A program made the position numbers and the translations under genes. From the NCBI GenBank assembly GCA_903858935.1, contig CAIOKO010000072.1:1-51009 (forward strand): a stretch of 51,009 nucleotides of DNA. Direction: 5' to 3'. The notes under the pieces were generated by a model, which saw only the letters and a list, made by a program, of their open reading frames with translations, searched no databases and had not been told where the DNA came from. The DNA is from an uncultured Schlesneria sp. (GTDB taxonomy: Bacteria > Planctomycetota > Planctomycetia > Planctomycetales > Planctomycetaceae). Shown one piece after another: positions 26,239 to 35,471 of the stretch. Position 1 is the stretch's first letter; each line of letters begins with the position of its first letter.

Positions 26239-28101
26239 CTATTCAACGGTCACACTCTTGGCAAGATTTCTTGGCCGATCAACATTACAGCCACGTAGAA
26301 TCGCGATCTGATAAGCAAGCAATTGCAGCGGAATTGACGTGACAAGTGGTTGCAAGTGCTCATCGACATCGGGAACGAAAATGACATCGTCTGCGAGATG
26401 CGCAATCTTGTCATCACCGTCACAGGCGATTGCGATGACAGGACCTTTTCTCGCCTTAACTTCTTCCAGATTGCTCATCACTTTCGGGTAAATTTCGCAG
26501 CGTGGGGCGACAAACACGCTTGGCGTGTTTTCGTCGACCAGCGCGATCGGACCGTGTTTCATCTCAGCAGCCGGATAACCTTCAGCGTGGATATAGCTGA
26601 TTTCCTTGAGCTTTAACGCTCCTTCCAGCGCTACTGGGAAGTTGTACAACCGACCGAGATAGAGGAAGTTTTCCGCCGTGTAATATTTGCGGGCGACTTC
26701 TTTCACCTTATCGAAACATTTCAACGTCTGTCGAATTTTATCAGGCATCGCACGAAGTTGACTGATAATTCGCTTCCCCTCGGGGTGCGAAAGATGTCTC
26801 ATCCGGCCCAGAAGTAAAGCCAGAAGTGTCAACACGGTGACCTGAGAGGTGAAAGCTTTCGTCGAAGCCACGCCGATTTCGGGGCCAGCATGCAGGTAAA
26901 TCCCGCCGTCAGCTTCGCGGGCGATCGTTGATCCGACTGTATTACAGATTGCGAGTGTCGGATGACCTTTTCTCTTACATTCCCGCATCGCAGCCAGCGT
27001 ATCAGCCGTTTCGCCGCTTTGAGTGATTGCAAAAATCATCGTTCGATCAGACATTGGCGGGTTGCGATAACGAAGTTCGCTGGCGTATTCGACTTCGACC
27101 GGTATCCTCGCAAATTCTTCGATCAGATATTCACCGACAAGTCCCGCATGCCAACTTGTACCGCAGGCAGTCAGAACAATTCGGTCAATGCGTCGCAATG
27201 TCTGCGGGTCCAGATTCAGTCCACCGAACTTGGCAGTTGCCTCGTCATCGTCCATCCGCCCTCTCAGCGCATTTTCAATCGTTTGAGGCTGCTCGAAGAT
27301 CTCCTTAAGCATGTAATGTTCGTACTCGCCCAGGTCCGTATCTTGAGTTGTCTGCTCAAGTGCCCGAATCGACATGGCCGGTTCGGTTCCATCCTGGCGT
27401 CGCAGAACAAACGAGTTGGCGGTAATCACGGCGGTTTCATGGTCATTGAGATAAACGATCTCTTCCGTATTCCCAACTAGCGGACTGGCATCACTGGCGA
27501 GAAAGTATTCGCCTCGGCCGATACCAACGACCAGCGGGCTTCCCAACCGGGTTGCCACGAGTAAACCGGGGACATCGCGAAAGAGGACCGCCAGCCCGTA
27601 AGTCCCCTTAATTTGGTCAGTCGCCGATTCGATTGCACGCACATACGTTTGGTGATCACCGGGGTCAGCACCCAGTTTGATAGCTTCCTTGAGCTGGTGA
27701 GCAACGAGATGTGCGGCGACCTCAGTGTCCGTGGCCGTGTGAAACGCATAGCCAAGTTCTCGCAGCCTGTCCCGCAAAATGGAATAGTTCTCGATCACCC
27801 CGTTGTGAACCAGAACGACTTCGCCATTTCCGCCAGTGTGAGGATGGGAGTTTGTATCGCTCGGTTCACCATGTGTCGCCCACCGCGTGTGACCGATTCC
27901 CGTCGACCCGTTGATCGGATCTTGCTTGCACATTTCGGCCAACTGAGATACTCGCCCTGTTTTTTTGCGAATTCCAATTTGGTTGCCGTTTTGAAGGGCG
28001 ATTCCGGCGCTATCGTATCCGCGATATTCCAGGCGGAACAATCCTTCGATCAGGTATCCATACGCTTGCTTCGGGCCAACGTATCCAACTATGCCGCACA
28101 T
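26239..28101 (-). CDS. glmS: glutamine-fructose-6-phosphate aminotransferase GlmS
   Basis: Makes glucosamine-6-phosphate from fructose-6-phosphate and glutamine, the first step of UDP-GlcNAc synthesis. The ATG at 28101 is chosen so that the catalytic Cys follows Met directly (MCGIVGYVG); an upstream in-frame TTG at 28116 would block it. The 620-aa product has the N-terminal glutaminase domain (1-230, with HTRWATHGEPSDTNSHPH), two SIS sugar-isomerase domains (CGTSWHAGLVGEY and SQSGETADTL; GRLYNFPVALEGALKLKE) and the canonical C-terminus DRPRNLAKSVTVE. No glmS ribozyme-like leader was recognised. Its end converges with csrA. Confidence 0.97.
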   Translation of the reverse strand: MCGIVGYVGPKQAYGYLIEGLFRLEYRGYDSAGIALQNGNQIGIRKKTGRVSQLAEMCKQDPINGSTGIGHTRWATHGEPSDTNSHPHTGGNGEVVLVHNGVIENYSILRDRLRELGYAFHTATDTEVAAHLVAHQLKEAIKLGADPGDHQTYVRAIESATDQIKGTYGLAVLFRDVPGLLVATRLGSPLVVGIGRGEYFLASDASPLVGNTEEIVYLNDHETAVITANSFVLRRQDGTEPAMSIRALEQTTQDTDLGEYEHYMLKEIFEQPQTIENALRGRMDDDEATAKFGGLNLDPQTLRRIDRIVLTACGTSWHAGLVGEYLIEEFARIPVEVEYASELRYRNPPMSDRTMIFAITQSGETADTLAAMRECKRKGHPTLAICNTVGSTIAREADGGIYLHAGPEIGVASTKAFTSQVTVLTLLALLLGRMRHLSHPEGKRIISQLRAMPDKIRQTLKCFDKVKEVARKYYTAENFLYLGRLYNFPVALEGALKLKEISYIHAEGYPAAEMKHGPIALVDENTPSVFVAPRCEIYPKVMSNLEEVKARKGPVIAIACDGDDKIAHLADDVIFVPDVDEHLQPLVTSIPLQLLAYQIAILRGCNVDRPRNLAKSVTVE

Positions 28102-28738
28102 CGGAAACTGCTCCAATTAAGTTATTCGCGAGAAAAGGTAAGCTTCCTCATTTCAGCCCCTCGTCGAGCTTTATTAAAATGCTGAGACTCGATAGGGCTG
28201 TTCGCATTTTATTTTCCGGTAAAGAAAAATGAATTCCGTGAATTCGTCGTTCCATGCCGTACGGAAGTTGTAACAGAACTTGCCAAGTCTGTTGAGATCT
28301 CTGGTCGTCAGTATCATCACGAATAAGTCGGTAATGATCTGACATTGATGTTAAGGCCGTTTAACATTTGTTATCAAGACTTGTCAAAACGGCGCAAAGA
28401 AAGTTGTACGTTTTGCGATCATTTTGACGAATCGGCCAACTCATTTGAGAGGGATCTCTCAAAATACTCGAATCTCGCTGGATTGAGCGATCGAAAGCAT
28501 TAGGGCGATTATTCAAATCGGAGAGTCGCAAAGTGACTCAACGAAACCAGGGTTTGCCATCAGTTTCGTGTTGAAATCAGTTCTGGGCTCCATGCAACAG
28601 CACATGATGAACTTGACTCAATAACAAAAGCGGTCGGAAGAAATTGTGGCGGGTCGCCTCTGGTACGTCGATTGCCGAATGAAAATGGTCGCCTCAAATT
28701 TCAATAACATTTGCAACGCAACGACGGAGTTCCGCCGC
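28102..28738. other. intergenic region, no confident gene
   Basis: About 640 bases between glmS and the small gene at 28739. A 65-codon minus-strand frame (28148-28345) has no recognisable domain and no clear ribosome-binding site. An A/T-rich stretch (28340-28420) may hold the glmS promoter. Confidence 0.45.
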
Positions 28739-29155
28739 ATGGCTTCCCCGCTCAACTGGATGTCCGATCTGATCGATCACGTTTCCGCTAGTATTCAACC
28801 ACATGATGATCTGGCTCCTTTGGGCTGCCACTTTCAGCAGTATAATGGCGTCTGGGAAATCACCCTATTTGCGTCACGGACAGAGCTAATCGGAGGTCCA
28901 CAAGACGGGAAGCTGAAAGATTCACATTTCAACGTCGATGTAAAACATTTGATGGGCGCATTTTCGACCATCGAATCGATTGCATGGCAGGCTCATCGAA
29001 TGGATCAGGACGACGAACTAGGACCGCATATGGCGGTCGAAGGGACAATTGATGACAAGCCCGTCTGGCTGAGAATTACATCAACTGCCCCACGACAATT
29101 CGGCCCGGGCCGACATTATTTCGTTAACAGTAAGTCCATCAAAGACATCTGGTGA
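28739..29155 (+). CDS. small protein of unknown function
   Basis: Not recognised. The ATG at 28739 (MASPLNWMSDLIDHV) is preferred because ACGGAG lies about ten bases upstream; longer in-frame versions from 28646 or 28679 exist. This gives 138 aa. The product is soluble, mildly acidic and has no signal peptide. It looks like a compact alpha/beta domain, with strand-like stretches WEITLFASRTELIG and VWLRITSTAP. It converges with the TIGR01777 epimerase gene, with 53 bases between. No functional clue comes from the neighbours. Confidence 0.65.
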   Translation: MASPLNWMSDLIDHVSASIQPHDDLAPLGCHFQQYNGVWEITLFASRTELIGGPQDGKLKDSHFNVDVKHLMGAFSTIESIAWQAHRMDQDDELGPHMAVEGTIDDKPVWLRITSTAPRQFGPGRHYFVNSKSIKDIW

Positions 29156-29208
29156 CGACTAACGCCTCTCAAATCCCAGACCTGACAGGCACAGACACTA
29201 GCCCCAAA

Positions 29209-30123
29209 TCATGTATGCGATGGTGCTTGCGGCGAAAGCAAGTGCCTTAATGCCGGTTCCAGACTGGGGTAAAGAAACTGATAGCCGGATTCACTCAACC
29301 GATTCGGCATCACCTTGGCACTTGCCAGCAAAAGATCGTTCGCCATCTCACCAAGCGCGATTCGCGCGGCAAAACCGGGCATCGGAAAGATCGTCGGACG
29401 GCTGATCACAGTACCAAGTGTTTTTGTGAAGTCGTAATTTGTTGCGGGACACGGCGCCGTCGCATTGACCGGGCCCGACATCTTATCGTGCGTGATACAA
29501 TGATTTATCGCGCCAACGACATCGTCGATCGCAATCCAGCTCCAGTACTGATTACCACTTCCCACCACTCCGCCGACGCCCATTCTGAAAGGTGGCAGCA
29601 TCTTTGCGAGTGCCCCTCCTTTCTGACTGAGGACGACACCAGTTCGAAGATTGACAACTCGAATACCCTTCACTCGGGCCGGTTCGCATGCCGCTTCCCA
29701 GTCGCGACACACATCTGCCAGAAATCCCGTTCCCCCTGCAGATGTTTCATTCAGCAACTCACTGCCGCGATCGCCATAAAACCCAATTGCCGAAGCACAG
29801 ATCAATGTTTTTGGTAGCGTCTCAAGTTGCGTGATTGTTTCACACAGCAGCCTGGTGCCTTCGACACGACTACGTCGGAGTTCCTTTTTCACTTCTGCGT
29901 TCCAGCGTTTCCCGGCAATATTTTCGCCCGCCAGATGAATGACAACATCGGTCCCTTCAATCCGGCCCTTTGGCAAAAGATTGCGAGCCGGGTCCCAGAC
30001 GATGTCATGAGCCTCGTGAGCCTTGCCTCGCGTGAGACGATAAACGTCATGTCCCTGCTTTGTCAGGAAGGGGACCAATTCTGAACCAACCAGCCCTGTG
30101 GCTCCCGTTACCAAAACCTTCAT
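29209..30123 (-). CDS. TIGR01777 family NAD-dependent epimerase/dehydratase
   Basis: SDR-type protein of the YfcH/SulA-like family. The 304-aa product has the dinucleotide-binding motif GATGLVG at residues 7-13, the family sequences VIHLAGENIAGKRW and ICASAIGFYGDRG (Ser-Ala-x3-Tyr region), NLRTGVVLSQKGGALAKMLPPF and WSWIAIDDVV, and a C-terminal DUF1731-like part (GFAARIALGEMANDLLLASA). The length is usual for the family. The physiological substrate of this family is unknown. It stands alone between two convergent or divergent neighbours; fhcB lies 344 bases upstream on the other strand. Confidence 0.92.
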   Translation of the reverse strand: MKVLVTGATGLVGSELVPFLTKQGHDVYRLTRGKAHEAHDIVWDPARNLLPKGRIEGTDVVIHLAGENIAGKRWNAEVKKELRRSRVEGTRLLCETITQLETLPKTLICASAIGFYGDRGSELLNETSAGGTGFLADVCRDWEAACEPARVKGIRVVNLRTGVVLSQKGGALAKMLPPFRMGVGGVVGSGNQYWSWIAIDDVVGAINHCITHDKMSGPVNATAPCPATNYDFTKTLGTVISRPTIFPMPGFAARIALGEMANDLLLASAKVMPNRLSESGYQFLYPSLEPALRHLLSPQAPSHT

Positions 30124-30467
30124 GGCCCAATGTCCTCAATAGGATCAGTCATTCGACTGATGCTTTGTGTCTGTCATCGTCAATGGAATGGAATCATCGC
30201 GTGGAACGATACCAGATTCTAGGCACGACAGCGCAGGGAGCAAACCCAGCGAAACCAAACCGTATAAGTTATTGATTTTTTCCTGATCGACCGCAGCGAA
30301 ATGAACAGCGTCTTCAGAACCGCAAATATCGAACGATTTCCTTTTGTCAGATGAAACTCCGGCAACAACTGACAGGCACAAACACCCATCGAACACTCGG
30401 TTTCGTGAGCAATTTGAGGTACGCTTTGCCAAAAGTATGGCTCTCTTAATTAGCGTGATCGGTCAAA
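30124..30467. other. divergent promoter region upstream of fhcB
   Basis: 344 bases between the epimerase start and the fhcB start. An open frame on the minus strand (30145-30432) lacks domain similarity. No other structure was noticed. Confidence 0.45.
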
Positions 30468-31739
30468 ATGTCGGACGAAGAAATTTTTGAGGATGTCGCG
30501 TGCACTGTCTGTGCGTGCGTGTGCGACGACTTGAGTGTCACTGTGCGCGATGGTCGTATTACCGATTACCAGCCTTTTTGCTCCCGGATCGGGAAATGGT
30601 TTGAACAACAAAATTCCCGACTCTCTGCTCCGGCCACGCGATCTGGCATCGAAATCTCGCTGGAAAGCGCCGTCGACGAGGCAGCGGGTATCTTGCGCCA
30701 GGCCAGGTCACCGCTTTTTTACGGACTGTCTCAAAGCAGCACCGAAGGTCAACGAGCCGCCGTTGCATTGGCCGATAGACTGGGTGCGACGATCGATACG
30801 ACTGCGTCCGAAGGACACGCGCCGTCGATTCTCGCACTGCAACAAGTCGGCGAATCAACCTGTTCCCTCGGCGAAATTCGAAACCGTGCTGATCTTGTTA
30901 TCTATTGGGGTTCGGACCCGATCCAGTGGCAGCCACGTCATCTGGATCGCTATTCAATGAGACCAGGAATGCTGACACCTGGCGGTCGTGCTGACCGCAC
31001 GTTGGTCGTCATCGATACCAAACGGACGGCAACGTCGGAATTAGCAGACATCGTCCTGGAGATCAAACCGAACCACGACTTCGAAGCGATTTGGACACTC
31101 CGTGGCTTGTTACAAGGAAGCGAACCGACGGATGGTGTCCCCACCGGCTTGCCGCTCGACCAATTAAAGGATCTTGCCCGGCGAATGCGAAGCTGTCGCT
31201 GCGGAATTATTTTTTTCGGTTACGGGTTAGCGCTGCAGCCAATGGGCAATCACAATGTGGAAGCATTGCTTCAACTTGTGACAGATCTCAACCAAGAGAC
31301 TCGATTTTACGCTCGGCGAATGCGCGTCGGCGGCGACGTATCAGGGGCCGACAGCGTACTCTGCTGGCAAACCGGATATCCATTCAGCGTCAATTTTGCC
31401 AGAGGTTATCCGCGTTACAATCCGAACGAGTTTTCTGCTGCAGATATGCTTGAACGGGGCGAGTCAGACGCAGTCGTCCTGATCGGATCAACGCGATTGG
31501 ATCGTTTTCCATCTGCAGCACTCAAACATCTCGAACGAATTCCGACAATACTGATTGAGCATCCCTACGGAGTCGTCCCGTTCCAACCGAAACTACGAAT
31601 CACGACGGCCGTCTATGGCATTCACCGGCACGGAACAGCGTATCGTATGGACGAAGTTCCAGTCCCGCTTCGCCCCCTGCTCCGCTCGACTGATCCTAGT
31701 GACGGTGAAATTCTCAGCCGAATCCACGCCGCGTTGTAA
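30468..31739 (+). CDS. fhcB: formylmethanofuran dehydrogenase-type subunit B (FhcB)
   Basis: Subunit B of the formyltransferase/hydrolase complex, related to molybdopterin formate dehydrogenases but thought to be redox-inactive in bacteria. The 423-aa product starts with a Cys cluster: Cys12, Cys15, Cys17 and Cys19 (CTVCACVCDD), an altered form of the usual C-x2-C-x3-C. The site where archaeal FwdB carries a tungsten- or molybdenum-binding Cys before His reads Gly116-His117 (TASEGHAPS), so the metal ligand appears absent. It is 28 kb from fhcA at 2076. It ends 24 bases from the convergent RraB-type gene. Confidence 0.9.
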   Translation: MSDEEIFEDVACTVCACVCDDLSVTVRDGRITDYQPFCSRIGKWFEQQNSRLSAPATRSGIEISLESAVDEAAGILRQARSPLFYGLSQSSTEGQRAAVALADRLGATIDTTASEGHAPSILALQQVGESTCSLGEIRNRADLVIYWGSDPIQWQPRHLDRYSMRPGMLTPGGRADRTLVVIDTKRTATSELADIVLEIKPNHDFEAIWTLRGLLQGSEPTDGVPTGLPLDQLKDLARRMRSCRCGIIFFGYGLALQPMGNHNVEALLQLVTDLNQETRFYARRMRVGGDVSGADSVLCWQTGYPFSVNFARGYPRYNPNEFSAADMLERGESDAVVLIGSTRLDRFPSAALKHLERIPTILIEHPYGVVPFQPKLRITTAVYGIHRHGTAYRMDEVPVPLRPLLRSTDPSDGEILSRIHAAL

Positions 31740-31763
31740 TCACGATCGGGTAATCGGGATTAA

Positions 31764-32549
31764 CTACTTCGATTTCACGACTTTCGAGCCCCAGCCTTCG
31801 TATTCGCCGTCGTGTTGTCGGGCGAGCTCAAAAAGCTCGAACGTAATGCGATCAATCGTTTCTGCGTCAACGGAATCGACGCGAAGCAAGCCGACAGCAA
31901 ACGGAAACTCGGTCTCTTCGTCAGTTCGCTCAGGTCGACTTGCCGCTTCGTAACCGAGTTCGCCCGCCGCTGCGATAAACGATTCCCGATCCGCCTCAGT
32001 CGGAAAATTCGCGAAATGATCTACGGGACGAGGTTCTGTCAGCGAGTCACCGGCGTCATAAAGTCGCGAAATCACGTGCTGATTGTGAATCTGCTGAAAA
32101 TCTTCGGCCGACGGATACAGAACATCTTGGTAGTGTTGCCATTCAGCGTCATCCGCTTCGTCGATCTCGAATTTGTATTCGGGGGCGGAACTCATCGCCG
32201 ACGTCGCCGCCTGGCGAAATTGCTCCGGGTCGTTCGTATAAAAATAGAATTCACGCCGACCATCTGACGTAATCCGTCCGACGTATTCTGCATCCCCAAG
32301 ATCGATCGAATCGGTCAGCACATCTTCGATCTCGTTCAGCTTCATGTCCTCCTCTTCGGTCGGAAAACCTTCCTCGTCAGGGGCCTGAACGTGAACCCAC
32401 AGCCAGACAAGGGTCGGTTTGTCCTCCAGCGGAGCGACCTGGGCAATCCCAACATCCACGAGAATCACCGCAGGATGATCGTCGACATAGCTAACGTAGA
32501 TTTCCCAATGGTCTTCGGGAGAAGAACTCGACTCGATTTCGTTGGACAT
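31764..32549 (-). CDS. DUF695 - RraB domain protein
   Basis: Cytoplasmic 261-aa acidic protein with two domains. Residues 1-135 match the DUF695 type (EDHWEIYVSYVDDHPAVILVDVG, then NDPEQFRQAA). Residues about 160-255 look like the RNase E inhibitor RraB fold (PVDHFANFPTEADRESFIAAAG, FAVGLLRVDSVDAETIDR, ending ARQHDGEYEGWGSKVV, the typical YDGW block). In E. coli RraB binds the C-terminal part of RNase E; whether this fusion does so is unknown. No signal peptide. It converges with fhcB and has the thioredoxin-like gene upstream on the same strand, 254 bases away. Confidence 0.85.
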   Translation of the reverse strand: MSNEIESSSSPEDHWEIYVSYVDDHPAVILVDVGIAQVAPLEDKPTLVWLWVHVQAPDEEGFPTEEEDMKLNEIEDVLTDSIDLGDAEYVGRITSDGRREFYFYTNDPEQFRQAATSAMSSAPEYKFEIDEADDAEWQHYQDVLYPSAEDFQQIHNQHVISRLYDAGDSLTEPRPVDHFANFPTEADRESFIAAAGELGYEAASRPERTDEETEFPFAVGLLRVDSVDAETIDRITFELFELARQHDGEYEGWGSKVVKSK

Positions 32550-32803
32550 AGGGTAACCTTTGTACCTCGCGACTTGTTAAACAGGATTTCAGCGAGTGTA
32601 ACGGATTCCACTACCCAACCCTATGCCCGCCAACAATTTTCAAGCAGATCTTCCCCAAAATGGCATAAGCCGGGCCGGAACAAAGTGATTAGGGTCCCTC
32701 AGAAGACACGAATTTTGTTGTCCGACGTCTCTCCCGCAACCCAGACCGGTCGTTCGCCGCCACAATGTCAAGTTCTTCATGAGGATTGCTTGTTATTCGT
32801 TCC

Positions 32804-35056
32804 TCAGTTCGTCTTTTTATCAAATAAAAACTTGCGGACGATTTCCAGCTTGTGTCCTCGTAGCGACACATGAGGAATCGTCCGGTCGTCGAGAACCACA
32901 TTACCCTGGGGATCGATCAACACATAACTTGGATAACCATCTGCAATGCCATGCTTCTGATAACTTGAGATGGTTCGGCCATCCGGCTGATCAACAACGA
33001 CTGGGAAATTGAGGCCAATTTCATTCACGTGCCTTCGCACCGCTTCGAGGTTGTTCGAGTTGTTATGAACGCCGATCACCACCAGCCCCTTGTCTTTATA
33101 AAGCTCATGGGCAATTGTCATTGAGGGGAAATCTGCGTGGCACGGGCCACAGCCAATGAACCAGAAATCGAGCAGTACATACTTGCCCTTCAGATCGGCT
33201 AAGCACAATTTCTCACTGTTACTCCATCCGCAGCCATCGAGTTCCAGGGCCGGGCGACCCTTCAGCGTGATTACGGCATTCTTATTGCCTTCTTCTTCCG
33301 GCACAATTCCACGTTGCCAATCCGAAATTTCTACATCAAACTCGGTTAGCGGCCAGTCAAACGGATGCGGTTCCAGTTTCAAAACAAGCGGCTCTGAAGC
33401 ATCAATCCGAATCTCACACTTGGCAGCATGTGGTCGATAGGGATCGAATGCCGCGATGTATTGTTCGAACGACCGCTTTTTGGAAACCGGATCAACCGGG
33501 ACGTAATTTGCGGTCAATTCAAATCGCCCCTGGTCGTCGGTCAAAACGGGATTCGCGATATGCTGTCCGCTGCGGGTCTTCCCGCGAAAGCGAACAACGG
33601 CTTTAGGAACTGGTCGATCATCAGGGTCAATGACCGTCCCTCGAATTGTCGGCAATGATCGGACTCGAATCTCAGGGATTTGTGTTGAACTGTCATCATT
33701 TGCGTCGAATTGAATGTGTTCCGGATCGGCAATCAGTTTCTCGCCGTAGAAGGTCACTCGCGCGTTGCCCGCAGCAATTGGTAACGAATATTCGCCGTTT
33801 TCATCCGTCTCACCCCAGCCAGTGAAGCTCCATTTTGAGTCCGGTGTGGCGACTTCCGATTGCGAGTCGAGGATCTCGCCCAACACTGATTCCCCCTTCA
33901 CCGGCAGTCCTGTATCCGAATTGATGACGCGACCACGCGCCATGACCTTGCGACGAACTTCAAATGTGAACTCGACATTTTTCCCCGGCTCAAGTTTCAG
34001 TCGTTCGCTTTTTGTGATTTCTTCACTGATGGTCGGAGTCAAATAGAAATCATCATGTTCCAGTCGCAGAAAGTTGTAGTCACCTGCCTCAACAGTAATC
34101 TTCCCTGCTCCTTCATGGTCGAACTGAACTTCGTACAGCCTGATCGACGAAGGTCGTTGGAAATCGGTATGACGAAAGTCGATGATGGCACTGGAGATCC
34201 GTTCCTTTGCACCTTTGGATGGCGCGCGACGTAAAGTGACGACAACGCCGGGCTTCATCACGGCCTTCGTTGATTCTCCTTCGGCAATCTTCAGGTCTTC
34301 AACTCTAATCGGTGCCAGACTTGGATGATCGATCGTCACATTCAGAATGTCTCCTTCGGGAAATGCCGGAAGAGTCAGGCGTCCCTGATCGTCGCTTGTG
34401 GCGATCTCGACTCCCAGATCGCGGAGCCACATCTGCGTCAGGTAATTCTCTCCGTTCGAGCCGCGTTGCCGGATTTGTCGAACGCTGGCACCTGCCACAG
34501 GCCTTCCCGATTCGTCGGTCAATTCAATTTTCACGATAGCCGGGGGTTTAAGCAGTATGTCCATACGCGAGCTCGAATTCCCTTCGTCGATCGTTCGATT
34601 GCAAAGCGTGGTCGCAAAGTCCGTTTTTTTAATTTCAATGAAGTAATATCCGTAAGCCAGTTTTTCAAACCGAAATCCGCCATCCACCTCAGTGATCGTC
34701 GGTGATTGCTCCGGAACCATGTGCCCAAATCGTTGACTCGGGTTTTTGTACTGGTAGAGCACTGCCTTTGCGCGGGGGATCGGTTTTCCCGATTGATCCA
34801 GGACCCGACCGGAAATGACCCCCGACAACTCTGTCTTTCCGGTCGCTTCGGTCTCTGTTGCTGGCGGCGCAGCATATCCCGAGACGAAACCAATGACCAA
34901 AAGGAAACCAGTCAATACCACACTGCTTGAGCGATGTATGTTCGTTGGCTGTATGCGCAGAATTGAAATAACAAACGAGTCATTCTGGTGACCGCCAGCC
35001 CCCTGGATTGCTCTGACGATTCGTTCAAGACGCAATGAAAGTTGGTTTGGATTCAT
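32804..35056 (-). CDS. carboxypeptidase-regulatory repeats with TlpA-like thioredoxin domain
   Basis: Exported 750-aa protein. A hydrophobic signal or anchor lies at about 46-63 (SVVLTGFLLVIGFVSGYA), so the true start may lie a little downstream of the annotated ATG. It is followed by several carboxypeptidase-regulatory-like beta-sandwich domains (about 78-560; signatures such as GRVLDQSGKPIPRAKAVL, GRVINSDTGLPVKG and GTVIDPDDRPVPKAVVRFRG). The C-terminal domain (about 600-745) is a TlpA/AhpC-like thioredoxin fold with the redox motif CGPC at 636-639 (FWFIGCGPCHADFP) and cis-Pro in DGYPSYVLID. This is a common planctomycete layout; it is likely an extracytoplasmic disulfide reductase, with the target unknown. 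Confidence 0.88.
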   Translation of the reverse strand: MNPNQLSLRLERIVRAIQGAGGHQNDSFVISILRIQPTNIHRSSSVVLTGFLLVIGFVSGYAAPPATETEATGKTELSGVISGRVLDQSGKPIPRAKAVLYQYKNPSQRFGHMVPEQSPTITEVDGGFRFEKLAYGYYFIEIKKTDFATTLCNRTIDEGNSSSRMDILLKPPAIVKIELTDESGRPVAGASVRQIRQRGSNGENYLTQMWLRDLGVEIATSDDQGRLTLPAFPEGDILNVTIDHPSLAPIRVEDLKIAEGESTKAVMKPGVVVTLRRAPSKGAKERISSAIIDFRHTDFQRPSSIRLYEVQFDHEGAGKITVEAGDYNFLRLEHDDFYLTPTISEEITKSERLKLEPGKNVEFTFEVRRKVMARGRVINSDTGLPVKGESVLGEILDSQSEVATPDSKWSFTGWGETDENGEYSLPIAAGNARVTFYGEKLIADPEHIQFDANDDSSTQIPEIRVRSLPTIRGTVIDPDDRPVPKAVVRFRGKTRSGQHIANPVLTDDQGRFELTANYVPVDPVSKKRSFEQYIAAFDPYRPHAAKCEIRIDASEPLVLKLEPHPFDWPLTEFDVEISDWQRGIVPEEEGNKNAVITLKGRPALELDGCGWSNSEKLCLADLKGKYVLLDFWFIGCGPCHADFPSMTIAHELYKDKGLVVIGVHNNSNNLEAVRRHVNEIGLNFPVVVDQPDGRTISSYQKHGIADGYPSYVLIDPQGNVVLDDRTIPHVSLRGHKLEIVRKFLFDKKTN

Positions 35057-35471
35057 CTGATTGGTACCAAATCCCGGGAAATGAGCTCGTTTGTCATCCT
35101 ACAAATCAATGACCCGAAAAACAAGACATTCTGACTCAAGCACGTCTGGTAAACTCGCACAACTGAACTCGGTCAGAACGCGTACCGCTGGAAGTGAAAC
35201 ACTTGCTAAATCGTCTCGTTTGAAAAAACGATGCGGAGGTCCTGGCGAGCCCAAAAAGCGTTCATTCAACATCGGCATTTAATTTCATCGTCAAAACCCC
35301 TGAAAATCAGGCTGCGCATCGGTCTTTCCGTAAATTGGTATTCGCGGATAGAATCCGTACGAGAATTTCGTGGCCATTCATCGGGCGACCGTTGAAGGGC
35401 TGTGGATTTCCCCCATCGGTTCAAGGATTGATCAGCATGCCGCGCCTGCGGAGTCGGGCGGAAGGGGACCA
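35057..35471. other. divergent promoter region
   Basis: 415 bases between the thioredoxin-like gene and the MMPL transporter. In-frame codons continue upstream of the transporter start to 35370, but the ribosome-binding site is at 35461-35468. No other structure was noted. Confidence 0.45.

Noticed and set aside
28102-28400. glmS ribozyme or other leader RNA upstream of glmS
   Set aside because: No recognisable ribozyme core; that element is known mainly from Gram-positive bacteria.
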